64,000 bases of DNA, taken from NCBI GenBank assembly GCA_036250195.1, contig JAVHZZ010000006.1, positions 190,525,850-190,589,849 of the forward strand. The letters are read 5' to 3'. Below are positions 53,985 to 64,000 of this stretch, piece after piece; position 1 is the stretch's first letter, and every line of letters begins with the position of its first letter. Made by a program: the position numbers and the translations under genes. This DNA comes from Mixophyes australis (lineage: Eukaryota; Chordata; Amphibia; Anura; Limnodynastidae). The notes beneath the pieces are model-generated. The model ran no database searches. It was not told the DNA's origin and worked only from the letters and a program-made list of their open reading frames with translations.

Positions 53985-55934
53985 GGCAGCATAATAAGAT
54001 CAAATATTTGGGAATATACATAACCAAGAATTACTCCTCTTTATACGCAGCTAATTTCCCTAGACTAATTAATGCAATTAGAGGTGACCTAACTCAATGG
54101 AATAAATTTCATATTTCCTGGATTGGCAGGATGGCTTCAATTAAAATGAATGTTTTACCTAGATTACTTTATCTGTGGCAAACACTCCCAATACAGTTTC
54201 CCTTGCATGTCCTCCAGCACCTTCAGCAAATGGTATCCAAATTTGTATGGGCAGGGCGTAAGCCTAGAGTGTGTATGCGAATACTCTCTAAACATCAAAC
54301 CTCCGGAGGACTGGGCCTCCCAAATATAATAAAATACTATAGAGCTACGCATATGTCAGAGAGTATCTTATTGCACTCACCCCCTCAGTATAGAGTGTGG
54401 ACGCAGATTTAGGCAGATATATTACAATTATACTCTTTATATTCCCTACTCTGGATACCATCCCAGCATAGGACTAGACGTTTAGCTCAGCTTCCAACTG
54501 CTCGTTTTTCTGTTTCATTGTGGGATCAGGTGACCAGATTCTATAAGTCGCGATCCGACTACCCATTGCTTGTCCCACTTTGGAACAATAAAAACTTTGA
54601 GCCAGGGTCAGATCATAAAATGTTTCACTACTGGTCCGCACACAACTTGCTCTTCATTTTAGATCTGGTTCCGGCTGGGGTTTTTCCTACATTCTCAGAC
54701 TTACAAAGAAGATTTCATTTACCTCAAAAAATCTTTTATCAATATCTTCAACTTAGGCACCTCTATCGATCTTTAAATGCGCCCCCCCCCCTCCCTCGGT
54801 TCGATGTTCTACTTTAGAATCTTTATGCCGCTGTTCCCCGACTACTAGAGGCTTAATTTCCACTTTGTATCAATTGAATAATAGCTTTGGCCAGCCCGAC
54901 AAAGACCCTCATGAGCTTGCCTGGGAGAGGGACACCGGGGAGACCCTAACTCCTAAAGAATGGTCAAAGGTGAGAGCTAATATAGCTAAGTCATCTGTAT
55001 CAGTTAGGATAAAGGAAAACTCCTACAAAATTTTCTACAGATGGTATTTGGTCCCCTCTCGTCTCCACTCTATCTTTCCGACTACTAGCGACAGATGTTG
55101 GAGAGGATGCGGTTTGCGGGGTACCCTGTTGCACGTTTGGTGGTGTTGTCCTAAATTACGATCTTATTGGCAACAAATTCATAATCTCATCAAGGATATT
55201 AAACTGGTTAAAATGCCCGAGTCCCCCCTATACTCGCTTCTTCCTCGACGGCTCCCGGACGCTAGTCGCTCCACGTAAAAACTTATCAATTATATATTAA
55301 ATGCTTCTAAATGTTTAATTGCCGCTCTATGGAAAAACGCCTCTCCCCCCTCACTCTCAGCCACTATCAATAAAGTTTGGTCAGTTTATAGGATGGAAAG
55401 TATCACAGCTCTTCTCAAAGATAAACCAGTGAATTTCAAGAACACTTGGTCTTCCTGGACGAATTACTATGATGCTAAACCTCCCTTGACAACCGTTTCA
55501 CAAATCTTCATTGTTGTGATAGGTACCCCCGTCAGGCTTATGTAGGATCAATACGCAAATAAGTTTTGTAAAATCCCAAATTAAATTGATCTCTATATAG
55601 CCACACAGGTTAATGCCTCTCTTCCCTATAGTCCGATGCATAAAATGAGGAGTAAAATATTCTCCTGTTCCCCTCCCCATCCCTAAAGCCTTTCCTTCCT
55701 CTTTTGTTCGTCTCCCCACTCCCTTTGAAAAATAAAAGCAAACAACATTTTTCTTTTCCATGTACAACATACGGGATTTTAGATAATTAATCTAAGTCTT
55801 TCTTACTATTGTGTGTAAACTTTATTGAATTTCATATGTATGCAGTATGTTTATACATTCTTTTGGTATGTTTCAAACTCATTGTTTTGTTATGAAAAAA
55901 CCCTAATAAAAATTACTTTAAAAAAAAAAAAAAA
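53985..55934 (+). mobile_element. 5'-truncated L1-superfamily LINE with poly(A)
   Basis: About 1.95 kb, starting inside ORF2 and ending in a run of about 20 A at 55916-55934 that follows an AATAAA-like CTAATAAAAATTAC. The 15-bp duplication on both sides marks the exact ends. It was inserted in the opposite orientation to the L2 it interrupts. The polymerase core is missing. Confidence 0.9.
54008..55278 (+). pseudogene. C-terminal part of L1-type ORF2
   Basis: The part of ORF2 after the reverse transcriptase. From 54008 one frame runs to 54817 with a single TAG at 54410-54412. After 54817 the reading continues in another frame from about 54865 to 55278. Blocks are GDLTQWNKFHISWIGRMASI, KMNVLPRLLYLWQTLPI, FVWAGRKPR, and near the end a Cys/His-rich SDRCWRGCGLRGTLLHVWWC followed by CPKLRSYWQQI. 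The last is the cysteine-rich region found at the C-terminus of many L1-type ORF2 proteins. Compared with the L1 at 12281-15070 this copy has far fewer breaks, so it is younger. No catalytic part is present. Confidence 0.85.
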
Positions 55935-56815
55935 AAGAAAGGAGAAGTGACCCTTAGATTTGGTGAAGACAATGTCATTGGTGACCTTAGTGAGGGTAGC
56001 TTCAGAAGAGTGGAAGGAGCAAAATTTGGATTGGAGTTGGTCAAGGAGGGAGCAAGATGATAGAAAGGAGGTGAAACAGTTGTAGACAGCCCATTTGAGA
56101 AGTTTGGATGCAAATGGAAGGAGGGAGATAGGGTGGTAATTAGAGAGAGAGAAAGGGTCAAGGATCAGTTTATGAGTATAGGGGAAATGACAACGTGTTT
56201 GAAGGAGTAGGGAAGGGTACCAGAGGAGACAGAAAGGTTGAGGAGATAGGCAAGGTAGGAGAAGGCCTAGAGAGAGATGGAGTGGAGGAGGTGAGAAGGG
56301 ATGGAATGGGCATGTGGAGGAGGTTAGAAGGGTAGAGACTTCATCTGCGGATACCAGTGTGAGTGTGAAAGAAGGTGGATTGGCTAGCGAGTGGAGGTGA
56401 CAATGGGTAGGAGGGGGTGCATATAGACTCCACATAGGAGGTTCGGATGGAGGACAAGGTGGATAAGGAGGGAGGAGACTGTGGGGCAAGAAAGGCATTA
56501 TGGGAGAAAATGTCATGACATATGGACTTTGGAGGTGAAGTGGGTAGCAAAGTCAGGAGCAGAGAGTAGGGAGTGGGGGGAGGGAAGTGAGGTGAGGTAA
56601 TGAAGAGGCAATGGGGTTGTAAGACTGGGAGGAAATGTCAGTCTTGAAGTAGGGCTGTTTAGAAAGTGATAAGGCAGACCTGTAATAGGCGAGAATGAAC
56701 TTGGAGTGAAAGAAGTCAGCATGAATACGTAACTTCCTTCAGAGCCATTCTGCACTACGGGAGCATTTTTGAAGTGAGCGGGTAATTTTGGAGTGCCAAG
56801 ATATAAAAAAATATT

Positions 56816-57684
56816 AGATAATTAGACACATGCAGTAAATGTAATGACTGACAACATAGCATACATGGGTGAATGCAGAAATGTAATTTTTTCTCCTGTT
56901 TCTCAACCACTTAATTGCTGACAATTAACCAGTTTCATAAAATTACCTTAAGCACCTAAAAAGCACAGGTTACTGAAAAGGTAAGGGGGTTTTAAAATGT
57001 TACAATTTTTTTATTAGGAAACTACAGTGGTTTAAAGCGACAATGCACTTGATCAGCATACTATAAATGTGAACAAGGAGCGGTGTTCCGTCGCACCAAA
57101 GCAGTTCCACTGTCAACGCACTACAAGCAGTGCTTTGACAGAGGAATCAATAGAATATGGCAGGGGAGTGACATTCCCCATCCACATTTTTTGGACCGCC
57201 ACAGTTTCTTGACCAGAAAATTTAAAGCATTCTAAAATGCCTGTAAACCACCATAGGTTGGTGTAAAAAAACAACATAATATGGAAATGGGGCAAATTTA
57301 TAATTCTGTAAAAGCCTTCTATCTATAGATTTAAAAAAGAGGTCTGAGTAAAAAAATATACAGGAATTATTTAATGTAACTGTTTAAACAGTGATGACTG
57401 CATTGCATTTAAAAGAAGTTGAATGTTAATATCTGCAAGGAAGTTGGAGAAAAATCAAGTATAAGCAATTTGATTTATCCATGGCTTGATATACAATGAA
57501 TATATTAATAAATATATATTGATTTTAAATTTACTCCTAATTAGTGAATTTAACTTAATGAGGTCAGGCTATATGCACAGAAATCTCACATGTGTTAAAT
57601 GAGTAGAAATGTGACATGGGCCAGGCTTCTCTCCCGCCTCTAAAGTCTTGTCGTTAGTTTTAAACACACAACTCTTTGTAGGCT
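56816..57684. other. Non-coding stretch
   Basis: AT-rich DNA without recognised elements. If the coding-looking remnant at 57688 is a true exon, this is its 3' flank. Confidence 0.4.
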
Positions 57685-57687
57685 TTA

Positions 57688-57919
57688 CAAAGTTCTGTGC
57701 AAAAGCACTTCATCTATCAAGCGAAAAATGTTCACTTGTGGGGGCTGGTAAATCTGCTGCATAGAAATCTGCAATTCACTGCTTATAGACCTGTCGATGT
57801 CCCCAGCCTCATAATCCAAAAACGTAATCAGTCTGCTGAAAAGGTCTAACATTATTGTAACTAGTTTCTCCATATCTTTATGTTCCACAACATGCCATTC
57901 TGTTTCTAAGAATTTATTA
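57688..57919 (-). pseudogene. Coding-looking remnant of unknown identity, cut by a LINE
   Basis: About 77 codons are open on the minus strand, ending at TAA 57685-57687. Residues include KFLETEWHVVEHKDMEKLVT, MLDLFSRLITFLDYEAGDID and QQIYQPPQVNIFRLIDEVLL. The composition (regular Leu/Ile/Val spacing, few Cys, acidic) looks like an alpha-helical cellular protein rather than a transposon. Upstream, the frame runs into the antisense of an L2 LINE that starts at about 57920, so the 5' part is lost or lies elsewhere. TTT-GTAAAG at the end could be a poor splice donor, or the TAA may be a true stop. I do not recognise the protein; a host exon, a processed pseudogene or chance are all possible. Confidence 0.35.
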
Positions 57920-58605
57920 AATTTAAACTCCTCACCCTCAACAACAAAGCTCTCAACCAATCCTCCCCTCTACATCTCGAATCTCATCTCTACCAACATT
58001 TCTTGCTGCACCCTTCACACTGCCAAAGACCACAGCCTCACTACTTCACTGACTACCTCTTCCCACTCCCGTCTCAAGGACTTTGCCTGGGCTGCTCCCC
58101 AGCTGTTGAATGATCTCCCACACCCTATCAGGTTAGCCTCTACTCTCCAAGTCATCAAGCATACCCTTAAGGCTCATTTCTATAATCAATCCTATCAGCC
58201 CTGATACTAACTCCATTTCCTCAGCTTTTTTTCCTCACCCTATTTGTGTCTTCTCATTCCCATTATGATGTAAGCTCTCACAAACAGGTTGCTCTTTCCT
58301 GGTGTTCTCCTTCTGCTATTCAATCACCCTCTGCACCTGTAGGCTGGCTTCCCTAGCCCTGTTTTCATGAGCTCAGGTCTACTTCATGTTGGACTTCACT
58401 CTCCCTCACTGTCACTTTAATAATCTGATTTGCATTAAAACATTATCTGTATGTTTGTTTTTACTCAGTATGTCTGATTTTTGTATTTTGTTTCTTATGT
58501 ACTATGTATTATGTATTGTATTAAGGAATGTTGTGTCTGTTTATTTCATGTACGGCGCTGCAGACCTTTTGTGGCACCTTATAAATAAAAGATAATATTA
58601 ATATA
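57920..58605 (+). mobile_element. 3' end of a CR1/L2-type LINE
   Basis: It begins with KFKLLTLNNKAL (the L2 KLLTLTYKAL block), then LYISNLIST in a shifted frame, followed by SSHSRLKDFAWAA-like and ILKHT-like pieces. The untranslated tail contains TGTAAGCTCTCACAAACAGG and ends GTACGGCGCTGCAGACCTTT followed by a TAAATAAAAGATAATA end. The same tail occurs in antisense at 30064 and in the split LINE at 52505. Confidence 0.75.
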
Positions 58606-61600
58606 TGTTGTGACTTGAGACTAGATATTTTCTGTACAATTTCTGTGTCGAATCCTATTGATGAGTGCATAATTAATTTTCACTCTTTGAGTGGTCTGTA
58701 TAGTCCAATTCTATACAGCAATGGTATGCGAACCTGTCCTCTGGACCAACAGTTTGTTATTTGTGGATCTCCCCACAGGACCACCTCTAACAGTATTAAA
58801 GTGTCTAAATCAGGGATTGATCCACTTCTACTCCTGAGATAAATTTCATGAACCACCCACCAGAGGCCCAAGGATAGATTTAAAAACCAACAAAAGGCCT
58901 TACCATGCCAAGACCATGTTTTATGTGCATAAAATTTATATTGAGGAAATTCTTGACCAAGAACAATCAGTATAGACCTATACTATGAAATAAATGGGGA
59001 AATCAGTAAGTTAATTAATATTGTAAATATCACAGATTGGAGAAACATTTTCAAAACTTTAAACCAAATGTACATAATCGAGGACACTCAGTTGTACTTG
59101 GCAAGAAACGCAGACGTGCAAACAAAGTTAGTGGTGCATGGAGAAAACTTAAATATAGTTATATAGGCATGTTAGGCACTGTATTTCAACAGATGGTTTG
59201 CATATGCCTGCATTGTTTTACATTCAGGGATTCTGGAGTAAATATATTGGCAACAAATAATCATTGGTGCCTTATTGCACTGTAGATTGGACTTGTAATG
59301 AGAAGCTGTCTTTTTTTTGTCTTCCTTCCTGCTCTGGATCAGTTCAGCCTAGTCAGACTTGCCAAAACATTCCTCTGATTTCACTCCAAGCAGAGAGGAG
59401 TAACCAGAGCTGAGCTGGCAGGGAAAGAGAGGCGAGGAGAGGTGGGGGACGGGGGGAGTGGGAAGACACAGAGCATAATCGGAGTATGGATATGGGGGGG
59501 GGTGTTAGTCAAAGGGTCAATAAAGTTAGAGGACAAAATATAATTTTTAGACACAAATACAAGTTGCACATTATCAGATGTATTAAAAACTTACACTTTA
59601 ACTTTGAATTGTTACCATTTAATAAATTAAATTAATTATAAAGACTAACACAACAACTTAGAGTTGTAATCTATTGTAGATATGTAACAAAGTATATTTA
59701 CACAAACAAGTCAATATTAACTTTTGTAGTATAAATGCAAAATAAAAAGTTAAAATGCAAAATAAAAAAACAAAGTACAAAAAGTATGTCTTAATAAACA
59801 TGTAGCTGTCTACTTACAAAGATAGAACTGAAAATAGTAATGTTACCATGTTTATTTATTGAAGCAACAGAAGAAAGTTACTTAAAAAATATTCTTATTT
59901 TATATTAGTGTGCAGAATCAAATTTTCACTTGTTGTGAAATAATATCCAAAGAAAAATCTACCAGGCTACTTGAAAGTAAAGGTTAAGGCTGTAGGCAGC
60001 ACTATGCTCCTAAGCCCCTCTCGGCAATACTATGTATAGCCTGTACATGTGGTATATTACATGTTTTATGATTTATTGCACAAAATTCTTAAATGTCGTC
60101 AGGTGGCTTCTGTAGGCATAAATAGACTCTTTACCTTGTGCCCTAAAGGAGCTACTGTCACTTAAGGTCACCTGGGTACCAGATGACTGGAGCACCAAGA
60201 CTGTTATCGCCAAACACACAAACCGAACTTTGCGGATCCTACTTGTCAATTCAGAGCATGAATTCAGATAGTAATGGGTTACATCTATTGGCGGCTCAAG
60301 ATGCCCAAAGTGATTATGCTCTTTTGTCTGATAAAGTGGGCACCCACTGTGTAACACCGTGTACACTCAGACTCACCAGAACCAAATACCGCAGGGGAGG
60401 TTCCAGATTCCATGGGGTTCAAAGGAGGCTCAGTGACAGCACCTCCGATAAGCAAACGTCTATATGGTGGGTCAGAGCAATCTAAGCATCCACCCTCCTG
60501 AAGCCAAATTATCGGGAAAATTAGACCAGGAATAAAAAGGCTTCTGCCCCCTCCCTACCACTAGGATGCTTCTACTTTGGATATTACTGTCAAGCAGTTA
60601 TGGCTCCTATTGGACTGGTTGGGAATCAATAGATCTTACTGGTGAGTAGGACTTCTAGCCTCCATGGGCTTTGCCACTTTGTGAGCCTGTCAAAAGCAGG
60701 GAGACATCAGGATCCTCTTGCTGGTAGATGATTGTAAATTGTGGATCAGCAACCAGGACAGTGCTTTGGGAGAACAGTGACGATAATCTTTTTTAAGATA
60801 GGATTTTACATTATATTTGGTGTGGTAAAATCACTAGTATTTCCTAATAGTGCCTCCACATCAGCAGCATATGTGCCTTATTTATGACAAGTCTTCATCA
60901 ATGAGTATTTACATCTGTCCTATAGCAGGTGCAAAAGATATGCCTCCTAACAAGTGTATATGCGTGTTTCTGCAGGTCTGTATGAGTCACATTTGCACAA
61001 CATGCTTAATTGTACTGGCCAATGAGAATGCCCCTTCCCTCTGCCATCCTGCATCTCCAGGGCAGGCTGGCATAAGTGCCTGAATCATGTAAGTCTGCAT
61101 AGGCACATAAGCATGCACCCACTTTCTAGGCATGTGCAAAGCAATTTCACACAAGATCCACTTGACAAACTGGTGTATGTCCCACTCTACATCAATCCCA
61201 ATATATTTGTTTGCTTTAATTACAACAGCAGATAATAGCACATAATCAGTTTTAGAACATTTTTTTCTTTTGCTGATAACAAAATAACCTCTTTCATCAT
61301 GCGAGATAAAAATAAACCAGAGTGTTTATCTTCAGACCAAAAACCGGTATAGAGGACCTAAGCTCCTTTGTGAGTCTGCTGCTAGTGATGTGAGGCACCG
61401 CTTGTCCTACTGCTGCTGTCATCAGGTTAACCAATCCTTGATGGAAATGTTGAGGTCGATCCATTTCCTTATGAAGTGAAAGTAGTCTTATATTTTAAAG
61501 GGCTGGAGTAAGAGGGTGTTTTGAAAGGGACAGAGCTCTCTTTTACTTTAAATAGCTCATACATAAGATCTAATGCACCTACCTCAGAATTGAAACTTAA

Positions 61601-62749
61601 TTCATGCAATCCATTTAACTAAAATTATTGAGAGATTTGGTTTAAATGTGATGCAATTTAATAATTATGACAATTAAGAAGAGCTAGGCCATCCTACCTT
61701 GTTTGTGTTTGCAGGCAACTTTATATCAAGAATTTAATGGCTTCGCACCTGTCTGATGAGCAGCAGTGGGATCTTGACTAAATCTAGACGTTAGAAGCAA
61801 GATCAGAAAGGCCAAGCTCAGTGCCAGAACTAAATAGCACGACTGAATATGGCAAACCGGAGGCAGAATTCAAAGGGTAAACCAGAAGCAAGTTATGTAA
61901 CAGGCCACGGTCGAGAACCTGTTACACAGGACCATATAAAGAAGGAATTTAGGAAGCAAGAACACAGAAACAAGAAACCAGGATCACAAGAATACTGAAT
62001 TAAGAGCAAGATCTTAATAATCTGGCAAAAAGCGAGTCTTAGTGCTGATCTTTTATAGTGCTTCTATTGTCACCTCATGAGCGAAAACTTGATTTAATTA
62101 GTCACACCGAACATCCAGTGGACTTCTTCATGGGGATCGGACTCAGGACATCCTGTTGCTAAATTACATGAAGTCATAAAGGGCATGCCTTTGATCCTGT
62201 TCGTCAACCGGCAACAAAATTGGTCAATTGTCTATGCGTCAATGATCTAACATATGTTTTATAAGTTAACATGAAAGGTTTGCAAACCTAAGCTCTGTGC
62301 ACAAATGCACATGTGCCAACAACTCAAAATCCAGTCTAAATGTCAGCTAAACAAGTCACTGTCAAGAGTAGTGAGCGCAGATGCGCTCCATGGCAAAATC
62401 CTTCCTGTTACGCCATCTGTGTTGCAATGGACACCTCCAAGCAGTCGGTTGGATAATTGGTGTAATGTGTTCAGACTACTTGTAAATCTAGCTACAAGGG
62501 TCTACTAAGAAGTGTTTTGATTGGCTGCCTGCCTTTTATAGTGCAGGCAACTCCATTTCTCATAGTGCGTTATACTGGCACCAAACTCTACCCTTAGTGT
62601 TAGGAAAAATGCACCAGTTTACCTAACACACTTTGCCAATTTATAGGTTAGCCAAGCCTGGTCTAGTGGGACAATCCCTATTTTTGGTGACTGTTCTGCC
62701 CAATCTAAGGGGCAAGTCAAGACTGTGTAGTCTTTATATACACACTGCA
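58606..62749. other. Long stretch without recognisable genes
   Basis: Two frames at 60073-60485 overlap on opposite strands and match nothing I know. 61740-62230 has an AAGAACACAGAAACAAGAAA stretch and is faintly like LTR DNA, but without borders. No RNA gene or other element was recognised. Confidence 0.4.
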
Positions 62750-62910
62750 TTCTTTATATAGTACACTATGGTGCTAGCTGTCCTTTGTGAGCTGACCACT
62801 CCCCCTCTAGTGTCTGGTCTTGCGTCTATGATGGCTGGCCACACCCCCTCTGGTGGGCCCCTAGCGTTGCAGTCCCCCGGTGGGCCCTTCATACCCCAGT
62901 CCATTACTGG
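62750..62910. mobile_element. Possible right-end fragment of a hAT element
   Basis: GGCCACACCCCCTCTGGTGG, CCCCGGTGGGCCC and a final CCCCAGTCC resemble the right side of hAT elements ending CCCAGTCCGGACCCTG (compare 4118-4132), but the last bases differ and no duplication is visible. Confidence 0.3.
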
Positions 62911-62938
62911 CTGAACACATAATATATCTAACAATATA

Positions 62939-63363
62939 CACTACATGGCAAAAAGTATGTGGACACCTGTTCTGATTAGCGTGCTAGGCCAACAACAGTT
63001 TGGGGAAGGACCTTTCCTGGTTCAGCATTACCCTGTGAACAATGTGAAGTCCGTCAAAAGAAAGTTTCCCGAATTTGTTGTGGAAGGACTGGTTTTTCAC
63101 AGAGCTGTGACCTCAATACCATTGAAGAACTTTGGGATGAACTGAAACAATATCAGTGCCCAAGCTTACTTATGCTTTTGTGACTGAACGAATTTGAATA
63201 CTTGCAGCAATGTTTCAAAATGTAGTTCAAAGCCTTCCCAGAAGAGACTATTGTAGGCTGTTATAACAGAAAATGGGGGAACCAATTCGTTTTGGAATGA
63301 AATGTTCAACAAGCACATATGGATGTTGTATTCAGGTGTCCACGTGCTTTTGGCCATGTAGTG
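62939..63363. mobile_element. Tc1-type MITE (425 bp) with transposase remnant
   Basis: The ends CACTACATGGCAAAAAGTAT and ...GTGCTTTTGGCCATGTAGTG are inverted, and TA stands on both sides (62937-62938 and 63364-63365). Inside, a plus-strand stretch at about 63030-63145 (SVKRKF, then in another frame words like a TIEELWDEL segment) looks like the end of a Tc1 transposase. The rest of the gene has been deleted. Both ends are intact, so it could be mobilised in trans. Confidence 0.85.
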
Positions 63364-63365
63364 TA

Positions 63366-64000
63366 TGTACACTGCTAGTTAATATGTTAATCTGCATAGT
63401 GGTACAAAGCTATAGTGTTTTATACACTGATAAATAATGTACTAGTTTGTACATTTACAATAGATATATCGATCTGCACCTTCTTTAGAGTATATGTACA
63501 CTTGCTTTAAACAGATATGCAGAAGAAACAAACTGCTGATAGAATAAAGTAACCAAACTGGTAAAATAATTATGCATTGAGTTTTGAAAATCAGCATGTA
63601 TTAACTTCAGGTGGTGAAGGGGGTAAACTGATAAAAAAATTGTACTGTGGAAAGTATGGGAGGAGTGTGTGTAAGAGAAGAAAAGAGTGTGGGTGTAGAA
63701 ATAAATTAGTTTTGGGAAGGAGGGGGGAGGGGGGGATATATTTGTTATAAAAGTGAGAGGAAAGAATATTGCCAGAGTCCAGACTAAACCTAGAGTAATA
63801 TAATCTGCCTAATTATATTGCCTTCAGTGAAAATACACAGACCCCTGCTCTGCTTCTAAAACCAAGGGGAGGGATCTTTAACGTGTACCCTAGCTGAGGA
63901 GAGGAGAGTTAATGAAAGACATGTGGTGTTTTCAACTAGACTCAAAAATGTTATCTACTCTATGCCAAGTGAAATGCAGTCAGCTTATAGAAAAGTTTCG
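63366..64000. other. Non-coding stretch
   Basis: No gene or element recognised. A purine-rich GGAGGGGGGAGG tract lies near 63720. Confidence 0.4.

Larger units (their letters stand above)
53970..55949. repeat. 15-bp target-site duplication around the L1 insertion
   Basis: AAGAAAGGAGAAGTG is at 53970-53984 and again at 55935-55949, directly after the poly(A). One A may belong to the tail, so the true length is 14 or 15 bp, as expected from target-primed reverse transcription. Confidence 0.9.
52505..56815 (-). mobile_element. CR1/L2-type LINE, split by an L1 insertion
   Basis: The minus strand from about 56815 to 55950 reads the part before the RT and its start: a KCSRSAEW and FILAYYRSALSLSKQPYF segment, then HKLILDPFSLSNYHPISLLP, ASKLLKWAVYN and LTKVTNDIVFTKSKGHFSFL. 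After the L1 (53985-55934), the frame resumes with [15 protein letters not shown] (motif A) below 53984. A C-terminal part at 52987-53247 (LSTHTSYHPICSANDYHLTT) and a 3' tail follow. It is related to the LINE end at 57920-58600, which has the same tail in the other orientation. Stops and frameshifts are common, so it is an old copy. Confidence 0.8.

Noticed and set aside
60073..60485. Overlapping frames of about 100 codons on both strands
   Set aside because: No recognisable motif in either; I looked for a tyrosine recombinase belonging to the DIRS-like element and could not support one.

Overview
The window looks like repeat-dense, gene-poor nuclear DNA from a vertebrate, most likely an anuran amphibian. 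The reasons are the mix of DIRS-order retrotransposons, several Tc1 families, abundant non-autonomous hAT elements, L1-like and CR1/L2-like LINEs and a tRNA-derived SINE with an L2-type tail. The species cannot be named from the sequence. I found no intact host gene, no rRNA or tRNA gene, no CRISPR array and no bacterial-style operon. Nearly all readable protein sequence belongs to transposable elements, most of them broken.

Layout. 0.9-6.8 kb: a DIRS-order (Ngaro-like) retrotransposon with a gag-like finger domain and RT/RNase H, split by a 2-kb hAT element with a clear 8-bp target duplication. It is cut off inside RNase H by DNA carrying a hammerhead-like motif. 7-10.6 kb: three short non-autonomous DNA elements and an L2-type LINE end. 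12.3-15.1 kb: an L1-superfamily LINE on the minus strand. 15.1-19.2 kb: a three-level nest, in which hammerhead-bearing DNA holds a 3.4-kb hAT-like element that itself holds a 1.57-kb solo LTR. 19.3-21.2 kb: a Tc1 fragment and a Ty3/gypsy reverse transcriptase. 23.6-33.1 kb: SINE copies, a 1.5-kb inverted-repeat structure around another hammerhead-like motif, a 56-bp palindrome and a small hAT. 34.7-40.4 kb: a full-length dead Tc1, a gypsy integrase, a well-preserved L2 reverse transcriptase and an internally deleted LTR element. 42.4-46.8 kb: two Tc1 families head to head, then a hAT-type end swollen by a 2-kb 21-bp minisatellite. 48.9-51.3 kb: LTR-like DNA, a 235-bp hAT and a fourth hammerhead-like motif. 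52.5-56.8 kb: an L2 LINE interrupted by a 5'-truncated L1 with poly(A) and a 15-bp target duplication. 57.7-63.4 kb: an unrecognised coding-looking remnant, a LINE end and a Tc1-type MITE.

The elements do not work together as a pathway. The order of insertion can be read from them: target duplications show which element landed in which. The two observations most worth pursuing are the repeated hammerhead-like motifs and a shared design in four hAT-type elements. In the latter, a repeat tract is followed by the word CTTACC, which is a consensus 5' splice donor on the minus strand, and in three of the four the donor precedes a long hairpin near the right end. Family names rest on remembered motif patterns, not on a database search.
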